From Limnomonas spitsbergensis (Eukaryota > Chlorophyta > Chlorophyceae > Chlamydomonadales), in assembly GCA_037349105.1 (NCBI GenBank), contig JAYJMM010000026.1, positions 2,108,001-2,172,000 on the forward strand: DNA of 64,000 nucleotides. The letters run 5' to 3'. The position numbers were made by a program, and so were the translations under genes. Positions 49,301 to 59,500 of this stretch are shown here, in pieces (the stretch's first letter is position 1; each line of letters starts with the position of its first letter). Under the pieces are notes generated by a model, which was given only the letters and a program-made list of their open reading frames with translations, ran no database searches and was not told the origin of the DNA.

Positions 49301-52300
49301 TAGGGTCGAGGGTTTAGTCAATGAGCTGGCGCACCTGAAACACATAAAATGAACGTGTTTAGGGTCAAGGGTTTAGTCAGTGAGCTGGCGCACCTGAAAC
49401 ACAAAACTGAAACAGAAAAAAGTACACGGTAGCATACAGTACTCATATATATGGTATATACGCGTATTTTTCACCTCCATGCGCGGGTCCAGCCACCCCT
49501 ACCCGTTGCCCACCTCATCCACAATGGACTGGCGCTCCATGTCTCCACCATTGACACCAGCAGCACCGTGCATGCTGGCTGCAGCAGCAATAGGGGGGTT
49601 TAGGGTTAAGGGTTTGGGGTTTAGGGCGAAGGGTTTAGGCACCATTGACACCAGCAGCACCGTGCATGCCGGCTGCAGCAGCCATAGGGGGTTTAGAGTT
49701 AAGGATTTAGGGCTTAGGGCTAAGGGTTCAGGCACCATTGACACCAGCAGCACCGTGCATGCCGGCTGCAGCAGCAAAAGGGGGCTTAGGGTTAAGGGTT
49801 TAGGGTTTAGGGCTAAGGGTTTAGGCACCATTGACACCAGCAGCACCGTGCATGCTGGCTGCAGCAGCAATATGGGGGTTAAGAGTTAGGGTTTTAGGGT
49901 TAAGGTTTTAGGCACCATTGGCACCGAGCATGCCGGCTGCGGCAGCAGTTGGGGGGCCAAGCGACGTTCAAAAGATTAGGAGAGCTGCATACCAGCGATA
50001 CTCGAGGAGCACTGGGTGGCATGCAGCTTATTGTATTGGCGTTCAAAACAAAGAGGGTGGGATCCTTAACAGAGAAACCCATGCAATGTCACATAATGAG
50101 CCGCAGCAGGAGGGAGGGAGGGGGCAAGGGAGGGGGCAAGCAACTTTCAAACATGAGGAGAGCTGCATGCCAGCGATACTCAAGGGGGGGCTGCAGTGTT
50201 TCAATATACTTGACCCAGCTATATATCAGATTAACACTGGCTTAGCGCCCAAGGCCCCAGCCCAATCGGGCCTATGACGGCCGCGGGCAGCCTGTTGATG
50301 GTCGCCTCGTAGCTGACAAAATAAGGGGCATGGTCACGTTTGCGCCTATGCATGAGAGAGCATCTAAGCATTTAGGGTTCAGGGATTTAGGGTTCAGGGT
50401 AGTGGGTTCAGGAATTTAGGGTAGAGGGTTTAGGGTTCAGGGATTTAGGGTTGAGGGTTTAGGGATGCATAGACCATGCGGCATGAGCACGCACATGCCT
50501 CTGCATGGGAGCATCTGAACCACCACGCACAGTAAATGATCACTGGTAGCAACAGAGCCTGCGTCCTCCGTACCATATGGCAATAAGGGATTTTTTAGTG
50601 GTTACTGGTTACGAGACGTAACCAAAGGGGTAACCGAACAATTAATTCGGCGAAGCCGAGGTTTGGTAGCGCGGTAACGAGAATCGTCTATATCAATTAG
50701 GATCGGGAAAATTTTGGTGCCTGCGGCGCGCTAATCACCAAAAACTCCCTCGGAACTTGCTGATTCTGGTGACCAAAATTAATTCCGAATGCCACTCACA
50801 CATCCCTGATGGCAATTCTAATGTGCTGTACATTTACAGTCCTGTGCAATTGCCCGGTAATTCAGAAATCGTGGATGTAATTACGGTCCCTTCCTGGTAA
50901 AAGTAGCTGAATTTGCCTTGGAATTACAGTGACTGAAACTCAGCTACGTAATTAAGCCACCGCCAGGGCCGTAATCGTCACAGTGCTGACCTGAACGCAC
51001 GCTCCACAGAGGCACCCGTCTTTCTTTATTCGGGACTCAGCAACATTTCAGCTACATGTCAGCTACACTCTGGCGTCCGGCCAGAGACCCAGTTGTGGCC
51101 GGCCAAACTGCTTTGGGCACTAGTTGTAGGCCGGTCCTGGTTTGGTCCTAATCGGGTGTTCGGTGGCCGCGTGGCGGGGCATGCTGAAGGTATAGACGAG
51201 AAAACGATAAGCTGAAAACGACTGGAGACAAAAGGAAACTTAATGGCAGTGGTGAAGGAAGGACGAGCCATCGGGTGTGGATTAAGGCAGCTCTACCAAC
51301 ATGGGGCCCTAGCATGTGGAGGAAACACCGTGAAGACACGCGTGCTCGCAGGTCCGCCGGGGTCTAACCAGGGGAAAGGCCTGAGCAGCATATACCGGTA
51401 TGCCCCGAGTCTTACCGCAGCTTCCATCCGCCTGAAACAGTCGCCACAGCCACAGCCCCATGAAGGAATAACCGTCTTAAAGTAGAATATGGTATCGAGT
51501 AGGACGGATTGGCGCCGGGGCCTCACCAGGGGGATAGGCCTGAGCAGCATATATGCCCCAACTCTTATCGCAGCTTCCGTCCGCCTGAAACAGTCGCCAC
51601 AACCACAGCCCCATGAAGGAATAACCGTCTTAGTCTAGCACATGGTATCGAGTAGGACGGATTGGCGCCGGGGCTCACCAGGGGAGTAGGCCTGAGCGGC
51701 ATACATGCCCGGCGGCGGCGCTGGCGCTCCCTGGTGGTACATATTGTTGGGGAAGGGCGAGGAGTACTGCCCTGGCGGCCGCCCCTCCTGGCGCATGGCC
51801 CTGAAGGCCTGGGTGCCCTCCTGACCGTACTTGCGCAGCAGCTCCTTGGCGGCGTTGCGGGCACGCTTGCCCGCCTCGGTCTCCGGCTTGGCCGGCAGGG
51901 ACATGACGCGGGCTACCTCCTGAAGGATCTCGCCCTGGTGCGCTCCCAGCACGGACGTGCAGTCGGACAAGACCTGGGACAAAGAGGAGAGGGAGAGAGT
52001 GGCGCCAGGGTAAATGAGTGGGAAAATATTATGGGAGGTAGAAAGAGTGGCGCAGCACCCAGCACGGATGTGCAGTCGGACAAAACCTGGGACAAAGCGT
52101 GGAGAGAGAGAGAGAGAGAGTGGAGCCTGGATAAATGAGTGGGGGAAGATTATGGGAGGTGGAGGGAGTGGCGCGGTGCCTCTGGGTGTTTTTGTGAAGT
52201 TGTCTACGGTCCAGTGGGTGAGGAGTAACATGGGAATTGGATGACGCGGGCTACCTCCGGCAGGATCTCGCCCTGGTGCACCCCCAGCACGGACGTGCAG

Positions 52301-55300
52301 TAGGACAAGGCCTGGGACAAAATGGAGAGAGACAGAGAGAGTGGAGCCTGGGTGCCTGTGTGTGCGTGTTCATCTGGTGATTAGGATAAGGCCTAGGATT
52401 CGGGTTAATAACAGGTGGGATGGGGTGGGATGGGACGTGCAACCTCCTGCAATATCCCCCCCTGGTAGGCAGCCAGCAACAGGTGTGGAGTCAGACAAGG
52501 CCTGGGGAGGGCAAGGGACAGGTTGGGCCCCGGCTGTTAATCCTAGTTTTAGGGTTTAGGGTTTAGGTTTAGTAGAAAAGACTACACAGATTAAAATAGT
52601 GCGAAGTCGGTCCATACCGAAAGTCATTCAGATATCAAAAAAAGAGGAAGGTCAATTTTGGGTGCCAAGGGTGGTTGGAGTCATGTGCTGGTGGCAGGGT
52701 TACCCAGTACAGAAGTACGGTATGGTCAAGCGGTACCGATACCGGTGCGGTACCGGTACCAGTACGATACGAAAAAAATGAACGTACTGGCAAGAAAATG
52801 GCCGATACAGTGCTTGCAAGCAGTACGGTGTTGATGAACGGCACGGTAAACAGTACGTGACTTGGGCCCAAAGGCTGTACTGGGTAACCCTGGCTGGTGG
52901 CAGGGTGGTTGAGCTTGCTTGCTGGGAATGGGAGGCGGAACAGGATCTCATATAGCTGTGCAGTCCTGAAGGGATATAAGGCCAAGAGGGGAAGGGGAAC
53001 GGGATCCCAGGGATTAAGTAACAAGGACGAGCCTTAGGAGTCCCGTTTGTGTGTCCTTGAAAAGCTACATGGTAAGCTACGCAGTGCTGCACGGCCACAC
53101 GGGTGCCTTCCTTGATCCACACCTGAGGTGTTTACCTATATCTCCCTTTCTTTCTTTAAAGGGGGAGGACAAGACGCTTGGTAGATGTGCCCAGCACAGC
53201 CACACTTGTTTGCAGGCAGGGGGACAAGAGGGAAGAATGCTATTGCCCAGCACAGCCGCATGTATTTACATGCGGCTGTGCTGGGCATATGGCGCAATGC
53301 GCTGTGCAATTGCGCCGTATTTTAGAACCCGTGTGGATAACTATGGTCTGCTCCTGGTAGAAGCTTCTATATTTTGCCTTCAAATGACGGTGACTGAAAC
53401 TTGGCCACCTAATCCACATAATTCAGCTACATAATTCAGCCACCGCAAGGACTACAATCGGCACAGCATTGGTATTTATGGGCAGGGACAGGGCAGGGCT
53501 CTCCATGCGCCCAGCATAGCCATGTGCGTCAAGGGGACAGAAGGCAGGGTTGGGTGACAGAGGCAAATTGGGAATGTGGGCTGGGATGGGGAGAGGGACA
53601 GGTCGAGATTTTGCTGCGGCGTCTTCACGCAGACTTAGCTCCAGAAATCCCAGGGTTCAGTGTTTATTTTTTCGTGACTCAGCTACATGTCAGCTACGCT
53701 TCAGCCGCTGGATGGCCAGCCCATTTGCGGCCAGCCATGCAGCTTTGGCCACCAGTCGTAGGCTGGTCCAAGTCCGGTCCCAATCGGGCCTTTTGGCGCC
53801 GCCAGGCGGCATGCTGAAGGTGGCCTTGTAGAAGGGGAAACATAACAGGAACAGGCTGCGGCCTGAGGTGTGGGCCGGAAGTAATATTCACTCTTGTTTA
53901 TGACATCTATGATAGAATAGGCGACTCTTGTAAAAGACTATTCTGATGCCTACTCACAAAACATAATTTATCCAACATACTAGACTGGCTAAGGTTACTT
54001 ATACACACGGTGCATAGACCCGCTGCGCCCAGCGGAAACGCTCGGCCGCGTTAGGCTGGAAGGGTTTGACTAAGCTCAATTCTAGCTACCATGCACAGCC
54101 AGGACCATGGTGCAGCCATGCCACCCTCCTCCCCCCCCCTTTCCTGCTTGGGGTCCCCTCCTTCGGGGATGTAGAGGGGTGCCCCAAGAACAGGGTGGGG
54201 GAAGGGTGCGCTCCTGCCAGCTTCGAGCAACCAAGGGGCTCTATATAGTACTTGCGTCATGGTGCTGATGGAGGGACTGTGTTCGTATCAGGTCCCGGTA
54301 TGGAATCCCTTATTAACGTTGGCTGTGTGCATGTGCAGGGCAGGGGGGGGCAGGGCAGGGTTACCCTGGTCGTACCCTGGTTGTACCCAGGCCTTGCCCT
54401 GCACCAGGGTTATCCTGGTCGTACCCTGGTCGTACCCGGGCCTTGCCCTGCACCAGGGTTACCCTGGTCGTACCCGGGCCTTGCCCTGCACCAGGGTTAC
54501 CCTGGTTGTACCCTGGTCGTACCCGGGCCTTGCCCTGCACCAGGGTTACCCTGGTTGTACCCTGGTCGTACCCGGGCCTTGCCCTGCACCAGGGTTACCC
54601 TGGTCGTACCCTGGTCGTACCCGGGCCTTGCCCTGCACCAGGGTTACCCTGGTTGTACCCTGGTCGTACCCGGGCCTTGCCCTGCACCAGGGTTACCCTG
54701 GTTGTACCCTGGTCGTACCCGGGCCTTGCCCTGCATCAGGGTTATCCTGGTTGTACCCTGGTCGTACCCGGGCCTTGCCCTGCACCAGGGTTATCCTGGT
54801 CGTACCCTGGTCGTACCCGGGCCTTGCCCTGCACCAGGGTTACCCTGGTCGTACCCGGGCCTTGCCCTGCACCAGGGTTTACCCTGGTCGTACCCTGGTC
54901 GTACCCGGGCCTTGCCCTGCACCAGGGTTACCCTGGTCGTACCCTGGTCGTACCCGGGCCTTGCCCTGCACCAGGGTTACCCTGGTCATACCCTGGTCGT
55001 ACCCGGGCCTTTCCCTGCACCAGGGTTACCCTGGTTGTACCCTGGTCGTACCCGGGCCATGCCCTGCACCAGGGTTACCCTGGTTGTACCCTGGTCGTAC
55101 CCGGGCCTTGCCCTGCATCAGGGTTATCCTGGTTGTACCCTGGTTGTACCCGGGCCTTGCCCTGCACCAGGGTTATCCTGGTCGTACCCTGGTCGTACCC
55201 GGGCCTTGCCCTGCACCAGGGTTACCCTGGTCGTACCCGGGCCTTGCCCTGCACCAGGGTTACCCTGGTCGTACCCTGGTCATACCCTGGCCTTGCCCTG

Positions 55301-56253
55301 CACCAGGGTTACCCTGGTCGTACCCTGGTCGTGCAGGGCAAGGCCTGGGACTGATGGATGACGTCAAAAGAATGGATTGCCGGGCGTGGGGAGGGCGTGG
55401 GGTGGGGTGGGGAGGGCGGTGGGTGGGGTGGGGAGGGCATGGGGAGGGCGGTGGGGCTCGTGACATTTTATTACCATCTATGTGATCGGTACAGAGGGCT
55501 TCCAGTGTTAGGTCCTGTCAGAGAGTGGGTATTGGTATGAGCTGCACTGCCACTGGGACAGCTAGTGCAAGGTGTCTTAGTGGCAGTGCAGCTCGTACCA
55601 AGACCCATTCCCTTCACAAGGTGTTCTAGTGGCAGTGCAGCTAGTACCGATACCCATAGTCTGACAGGTCAAGGGTATGGCACAAGGATCCTCTCACCTG
55701 CTCAATGAGTTTAACAGCCAAGAATTGCTTCTGAGGGTTGTCCAACCGCAGCCTGGCCTTGAGCAGGGTGGTAATCTCCTGTCAGGAATTTCGGTATGCA
55801 GAATATGAATAGGAGGGGGAATGCGCGCCGGGTAGCTATAAGGTATAAGCTGAAGCTGAACACTCACCTTCGGGTCCTTCCCCCCTGTGCTCCCCTCAGA
55901 GCCAGCATCATTAATCATGTCGACGACCTGCGAGAGAAGATGCACGGCAGCAGGAACGTGGGCGATTACTTCATTACCCCGATGCCAGCAATGCTAATCA
56001 ATATCTACATCTGCTGAGAGAGCAAGGTTTCTAGGGCGAACACTTGAACGCGCAATCGCTTCGCTGTTTGTCGCTGCATCGTGGCTCGACTTGCCTGCTG
56101 GTTGCATGCAGTGTCCGGAGCATCGAGCGTCTTAGCTGTTGCCTTCCTTAATGTGTCCTGAAGGCTTTCCCCCAGCAGGTTGTTGTGGTATTTCTGACCC
56201 GTGATTTTATATTGCACGGTGTCTTTCAGATCCTTAAACATCCTGCTGGCCAT
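40308..56253 (-). CDS. TOL: TOM1-like VHS/GAT ubiquitin-cargo adaptor
   Basis: TOM1-like proteins bind ubiquitinated membrane cargo and pass it to ESCRT for vacuolar sorting. Eleven exons with agreeing phases: 56253-56095, 55927-55868, 55778-55698, 51973-51679, 49578-49514, 49049-48930, 45958-45824, 44200-44005, 42657-42094, 40693-40564, 40335-40308; about 610 residues. A VHS domain spans about 30-140 (LRLDNPQKQFLAVKLIEQVL, HQGEILQEVARVM). A GAT helical bundle spans about 215-305 (ARSNTELLSDMLVN, EVLVVQALEATDMLDGAIAL). The rest is Pro/Ala/Tyr/Gln-rich with two DPFAAS and two NNPF motifs, which in this kind of protein bind endocytic adaptors. Exon 1 uses a GC donor (CAG|GCAAGT). The last exons are assigned by phase alone. 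Most introns are packed with repeats. Divergent from NOG1. Confidence 0.88.
40930..41092. mobile_element. Possible TE-D remnant (TOL intron 9)
   Basis: The right end GGAAAGGCAAACCTAATCTA followed by CGGTGC matches the TE-D terminal repeat. The left end is not identifiable. Confidence 0.4.
41325..41470 (+). mobile_element. TE-C copy inside TOL intron 9
   Basis: GACACCTCTGAGCCCTGCTA, AAGGCTCAGCCGCGTGGGCG and a purine-rich tail match TE-C. This is the clearest TE-C copy inside a gene. Confidence 0.6.
41785..41895. repeat. CATGCGCA-rich alternating repeat
   Basis: ACACATGCGCACACACATGC and CACATGCGCATGCCATGTCA alternate purine and pyrimidine over about 100 bp, a composition prone to Z-DNA. It adjoins the left flank of a TE-A-prime element. 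Confidence 0.55.
41899..42085 (-). mobile_element. TE-A-prime MITE, 8 nt after the TOL exon 9 donor
   Basis: It starts CAGTGTTTATTTTAGTGCG and ends GTTACCAGTG. Flanks CACCTCAC (41891-41898) and CGCCTCAC (42086-42093) match at 7 of 8 positions. The right flank, read in TOL sense, is GTGAGGCG: exactly the first eight bases of intron 9. Confidence 0.82.
42658..43110 (-). repeat. Copies of the TOL exon 9 acceptor and start, with a duplicated TE-A module
   Basis: The exon 9 start and acceptor (plus sense GGCCGCAAACGGGTCACCTG) recur as GGCCGGAAAAGGGTTACATG near 42715 and GGCCGCAAATGGGTCACGTG near 42780; a fragment (ATGGGTCACCTGCAATACCG) lies near 43100. Between the last two sits a TE-A compound module (42783-43098) nearly identical to 30475-30795 in CLASP. 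Confidence 0.8.
43206..43880. repeat. CATGCATGCCATTCACTGCA minisatellite (TOL intron 8)
   Basis: Units of 20 to 41 bp built from ACATGCATGCCATTCACTGC and ACTGCACATGCATCCCATTC fill about 670 bp. All frames are open through it by composition alone. Confidence 0.88.
44161..44935 (-). repeat. Tandem copies of the TOL exon 8 acceptor and start
   Basis: The first 42 coding bases of exon 8 (DVVLNQQQDPAFLQ) plus its CACAG acceptor recur at about 44263, 44371, 44474, 44579 and 44685 (unit 103 to 108 bp), and in decayed form to 44935. G runs of up to about 15 on the plus strand separate units. In transcript order all copies precede the true exon, so intron 7 ends in a row of six near-identical acceptors. 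Confidence 0.9.
45098..45189 (+). repeat. Second copy of the 92-bp segment at 29.27 kb
   Basis: TAATTATTGTGTCCTGTGTT through GAAAAATCAAA matches 29268-29360 with a few changes. It lies in TOL intron 7. Confidence 0.8.
45345..45545 (+). mobile_element. TE-A MITE copy (TOL intron 7)
   Basis: TTTATTCGTGGCTCAGGAAC, ATCAGCTACCTGTCAGCTAC, GTCGTAGGCCGGTCCAGG and TAGCTGGAAACAAGCTGGAC match TE-A, with decayed ends. Confidence 0.65.
45600..45805 (+). mobile_element. TE-A MITE, about 20 nt after the TOL exon 7 donor
   Basis: TTTTTCGTGACATGTCAGCT, GCTTCAGCCGCTGGCCAGCC, CTAGGCCGGTCCAGATTTGG and CTCGAAGCCGAAAATTGAG match TE-A. The TOL donor is at 45823, read on the other strand. Confidence 0.7.
45985..46345. 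repeat. Telomere-like GGGTTTAGGGTTCAGGG array (TOL intron 6)
   Basis: Words GGGTTTAGGGTTCAGGGTTA, GGGGGAGGGTCAGGGTATAG and similar repeat about eight times, each unit near 38 bp. It starts next to the exon 7 acceptor (45959), and a copy of the acceptor text ACACACCTGTGGACATTGAA follows at about 46335. Confidence 0.85.
46430..48050. repeat. 18-bp minisatellite, about 90 copies (TOL intron 6)
   Basis: The unit is CTCCTCCCTGCTGCTGCC, very regular, with rare 3 or 6-bp length changes. Because 18 is a multiple of three and the unit lacks stops, long frames stay open on both strands (Gly-Gln, Leu-Pro-Ser and Ala-rich). They are not proteins. The TOL transcript would carry a 1.6-kb GGCAGCAGCAGGGAGGAG run. 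Confidence 0.93.
48505..48930. repeat. 17-bp minisatellite, about 25 copies (TOL intron 6)
   Basis: The unit is CATATCCACTCCATGCC; some copies have CACCTCCA. It directly abuts the exon 6 end, and the exon 6 donor region (GTGATATGGGCATGG in TOL sense) is itself part of the repeat, so the array grew from the donor side. Confidence 0.9.
49035..49405 (-). repeat. Tandem copies of the TOL exon 6 acceptor and start
   Basis: GATGAGCTGGCGCACCTGAA with ACACAAA (plus sense) recurs at about 49085, 49200, 49260, 49320 and 49380. One copy (about 49155-49218) extends over 60 exon bases. Spacing is 50 to 65 bp. Each keeps a CAG acceptor. Confidence 0.88.
49540..49960 (-). repeat. Tandem copies of the TOL exon 5 start and acceptor
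   Basis: CACCATTGACACCAGCAGCA and CCGTGCATGCTGGCTGCAGC recur at about 49640, 49735 and 49825, with a shorter copy at 49915. GGGTTTAGGGTTAAGGG telomere-like words lie between. Units are about 95 bp. Confidence 0.88.
50193..50330 (+). mobile_element. Decayed TE-A copy (TOL intron 4)
   Basis: GTGTTTCAATATACTTGACC, GCCCAATCGGGCCTATGACG, GCCGCGGGCAGCCTG and CTCGTAGCTGACAAAATAAG match TE-A weakly. Confidence 0.45.
50370..50470. repeat. Telomere-like TTTAGGGTTCAGGG array
   Basis: TTTAGGGTTCAGGGATTTAG repeats over about 100 bp in TOL intron 4. Confidence 0.75.
50837..50988 (+). mobile_element. TE-B MITE, copy 6 (TOL intron 4)
   Basis: CAGTCCTGTGCAATTGCCCG and GTAATCGTCACAGTGCTG form decayed inverted ends. 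The interior TGAATTTGCCTTGGAATTAC matches TE-B. The preceding 200 bp (50600-50800) is a different AT-rich module with TTCGGCGAAGCCGAG that I cannot place. Confidence 0.7.
51018..51215 (+). mobile_element. TE-A MITE copy (TOL intron 4)
   Basis: GTCTTTCTTTATTCGGGACT, TCAGCTACATGTCAGCTACA, TAGGCCGGTCCTGGTTTGGT and GGCCGCGTGGCGGGGC match TE-A. Confidence 0.7.
51350..51680 (-). repeat. Tandem copies of the TOL exon 4 end and donor
   Basis: The exon 4 end region recurs twice downstream in transcript sense, at about 51510-51560 and 51355-51400, with units near 160 bp. The nearer copy keeps CCTG|GTGAGG; the farther reads CCTG|GTTAGA. CGCCTGAAACAGTCGCCACA in the intron part is almost unchanged between units. 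Confidence 0.85.
51905..52515 (-). repeat. Tandem copies of the TOL exon 4 start and acceptor
   Basis: The plus-sense text CAGCACGGACGTGCAGTCGG, ACAAGACCTGGGACAAA from the true exon start recurs at about 52055, 52290 and 52480 in progressively decayed form. Copies 3 and 4 also carry GCAGGATCTCGCCCTGGTGC-type exon text. Confidence 0.88.
52695..52892. mobile_element. TE-E hAT-type MITE with perfect target duplication
   Basis: The terminal inverted repeats CAGGGTTACCCAGTAC and GTACTGGGTAACCCTG are perfect over 16 bp. GCTGGTGG at 52687-52694 and 52893-52900 is a perfect 8-bp target-site duplication. The 198-bp element has GGTACCG-rich interior and no coding capacity. The CAGGG tip and 8-bp duplication are typical of hAT elements. 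Confidence 0.93.
53295..53471 (+). mobile_element. TE-B MITE, copy 7 (TOL intron 3)
   Basis: GCGCTGTGCAATTGCGCCGT on the left and CAATCGGCACAGCATTG on the right match TE-B. GTGACTGAAACTTGGCCACC lies inside. Confidence 0.65.
53658..53847 (+). mobile_element. TE-A MITE copy (TOL intron 3)
   Basis: CAGTGTTTATTTTTTCGTGA, CTCAGCTACATGTCAGCTAC, AGTCGTAGGCTGGTCCAAGT and GGGCCTTTTGGCGCCGCC match TE-A. The right end is GGGGAAACATAACAG. Confidence 0.75.
54357..55345. repeat. 49-bp (and 37-bp) minisatellite, about 20 copies (TOL intron 3)
   Basis: The unit is ACCCTGGTCGTACCCTGGTC, GTACCCGGGCCTTGCCCTGC, ACCAGGGTT; some units lack one 12-bp TACCCTGGTCG block. The unit contains inverted words (ACCCTGG, CCAGGGT). 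Frames of 300 to 400 codons through it are by-products. Confidence 0.93.
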
Positions 56254-56597
56254 ATTGAATTGATTTGGGATGACAAATGATAAGAAGTACCTTTATTTCT
56301 ACCCGATGCCAACTCCGTGTCTTATCAGGTAATTAGTGTCACGGAAAAACTCGACTCGCCCCGTACCCCGTACCGCGTACCCCACAGCGCCTCAACACTT
56401 CAACGCCACCGCTCCACACCTATACTTTGTTTATGTCTGAGCTCTGTTTGCTATTGGAGGTAGCAGCCAAAGTCCATGCTAACGCATATTAAATACTCAA
56501 CCTGCATCACCGAACGCACACCCTAACGCACGAAGTGCCGCCGCTCGCCGCACGCCGCACTTCCCTCCACGGGCAACCTAGGACCCTCTAAGTCATC
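56254..56597. promoter_or_regulatory. Divergent TOL/NOG1 intergenic promoter
   Basis: 344 bp separate the two start codons, almost the same as the MON1/CLASP gap. An AT-rich TATTAAATA lies at about 56488-56496, about 105 bp before the NOG1 start. A GTACCCCGTACCGCGTACCC cluster lies near 56362-56382. Confidence 0.6.
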
Positions 56598-59500
56598 ATG
56601 CCCGCTTACAACTTCAAGACCATCCAAGTGGTGCCTCCGTCCAAGGACTTCATAGACATCATTCTGAGCAAGACCCAGCGCGGCACCCCCACTGTCGTCT
56701 GCAATGGATGGAGCATCCAGCGCATCCGCCAATTCTACATGCGCAAGGTCAAGTTCACCGCGGCGAACTGGAATGAAAGCCTGACGCGTATCCTGGACGA
56801 GTTCCCGAAAATCGAGGACATTCATCCTTTTTACTCCGACTTGCTGAACGTGCTATACGACAAGGACCATTACAAGCTGGCGCTGGGACAGATGAACACC
56901 GCAAGGAACCTCATCGACAAGTTGGCCCAAGGTGCGCACCCCACTGTAGGGCTTCTGAACCCGCAGCAGCCCCCTCTTCAGTCCACACCTGCTCAAAAGT
57001 GTGATTACGGCCCTGAACATGTCCGCCCCGTGGCTCAGATCCGGCAGACCACACCTTGTAAAGTCCTAGCAAAAGGAAATACCACAACCGCCTCCTCGAC
57101 TCGCTGTACCCCTGTAAGCCTCCATACTTAGCTCCATACCCACCCTCCATGCCCCACCTGCCATCCGTGCAGACTACAACCGCCTGTTGAAGTACGGAGA
57201 CTCGCTGTACCGGTGCAAGGAGCTCAAGCGCGCGGCCATGGTGGGTTGGAGCAGGGCACCTAAGCCAGTGTTTATTTTAGTGCGCTTTAGCTACACTTCA
57301 GCTACATCACGGTGTACGGCCGCGGGGGCCTGGTGCAGCCAGCCCTGCTTCTTGGGCCACCGGCAGTAGGCCGGTCAAGGTTTGGTTTCATTTCCCCCAG
57401 TGGTGGCTGCCCGGCGGCCTCCTCAAGGTGGTCTGGCCCACACTTATGCAAACACTGACCTGGGCTGGCTTTTTATATCAGCATCCCAGGTATACTAGGT
57501 TTGGGCGGTCGGCCTCCCACTTAGTCAAGTCCAAGCAAAAGAAAGGCAGGGGAATGCCATATACAGTTTATTCTGGCTCTCATGCCAACACTTTGCAGTC
57601 GTGCCAGCCTGGCAGGAGTGTCATGATATGCCGTTTGCTCTATCGGCCAGCCTGGCAGGAGTGTCGGATGTGTGATATGCCGTTTGCTTTATGGAGCTTA
57701 CGGGTGTGTCATTGTTTCTTTTCTTGGCCACGAGTCCACCTTCGGCAGGCCGCCCTGCGGTTGCCAAAGACCTGATTGAGACCAAACCTGGACCAATCTA
57801 CAACTGGTGCCCAAGGCAGATTGGCTGGCCACAACTGGGGCCTCTGGCCAGAGGCGGGAGTGTAGCTGACCTGTAGCTGAGTCTCAGAAAATAAACAGTG
57901 TTAGCACTGCAGAAGGGAACGATTAAGGGGCCGCCAGTTAAGGGGTTGGGGTACATTTTTATATTTTATATGCAAAATAAACCTTACACCCTTTACCCTA
58001 CACGCTGATGAGTAAGGGTGGATGCACATCTACCAGGGGGACTAATATGTGCTGACCTGTAGCGGGCAAACGGACACAAGTACAAACTAGTGTAGCAGCC
58101 AAACGGACTTGTGTGATGCCTTGAAGCAGGCCAATAGCCAAGACCTGCCTCACCCCACACTCACTTCCTCACCCCCCTCCTGCGCGCATGTCGCACTTCT
58201 TACATGCACCTCCCACACTTCTCACAAGCTCACATGCTAATACCTCGCACATGCACTTCTCACAAGCTCACACTTCTCACATGTTCGCACTTCTTACATG
58301 CACTTCTCACACTTCCCACATGCTCACATGCTAACACCTCGCACATGCACCTCTCACACTTCTCACAAGCTCACACTTCTCACATGTTTGCACTTCTTAC
58401 ATGCACTTCTCACACTTCCCACATGCTCACATGCTAATACCTCGCACATGCACCTCTCACACTTCTCACAAGCTCACACTTCTCACATGTTCGCACTTCT
58501 TACATGCACTTCTCACACTTCCCACATGCTCACATGCTAATACCTCGCACATGCACCGCTCACACTTCTCACATGCTCACACTTCTTACATGCACCACTC
58601 ACACTTCTCACGTGCCCACACTTCTCACATGCACCTCTCACACTTCTCTCTCCCTTTGCCACAGGGTCGCATGTGCACGCTCATGAAGCGTCAGGGGCCA
58701 AGTCTGGCTTATTTGGAGCAGGTGCGATCGGGTGAAGTCAGGCTGCTGGTTTCTACTTGTTATTCGGGGTTTTTTAATGTTTGAGTGGAAACACCATTTT
58801 CCTGTCATTTGTTTCTCCCAGCAGCTTGGATATTTGGCAAGCCTTCACACTAGTCAGTTCCCATGCCTAGCTTGCAAGCTGCTGCCCCGCGTTCTTGCCC
58901 GCAGCACCCTGCACCCAGCTGCTGCCTGCATCCTGCGCATCCAACCGCTTTCTTCCCTGCAGCCCCATGCACCCAGCTGGTGCCTGCATCCTGCGCATCC
59001 AACCGCATCCAACAGCCCTGATGATCACCTGCTTTGCTTAGCGAGGACCTGCCTCTCATCCAGAGCTAAAACCGAAGAGCCTCCTCCACCATTTACATTT
59101 GCATTTAAATCTTGAATGGTGAACCCTGTGTGCGCAGGTGCGCCAGCACATGAGCCGTCTCCCGTCCATTGACCCCAACACGCGCTCGCTGCTGCTGTGC
59201 GGCTACCCGAACGTCGGCAAGTCGAGCATGATGAACAAGCTCACGCGCGCGGATGTGGAGGTGCAGCCTTACGCGTTCACGACCAAGTCGCTGTGAGTGC
59301 GCGACAGCATTTCCTTTTTGAAATTAAGCTTTGCTCCTTTGGGGGGAGCTTAGAGCTGTGGACTGTGTGGCCTCATCTGGCTAAGCGCTGTGTGTGTGTC
59401 TGGGTGAGCCTTGTCAGTGTGCCCTTCACCGCACACCCTAAACTGGGTTGTGGGTGAAGGCTGCAGGTTTGCCTGGTAGGATTTGGGGTTTATTTTGTAT

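Noticed and set aside
54252..55485. Open frames of 300 to 408 codons with repeated PGCTLVVPGPCPAPGL
   Set aside because: By-product of the 49/37-bp minisatellite in TOL intron 3; all three plus frames are open, which no real gene would show.
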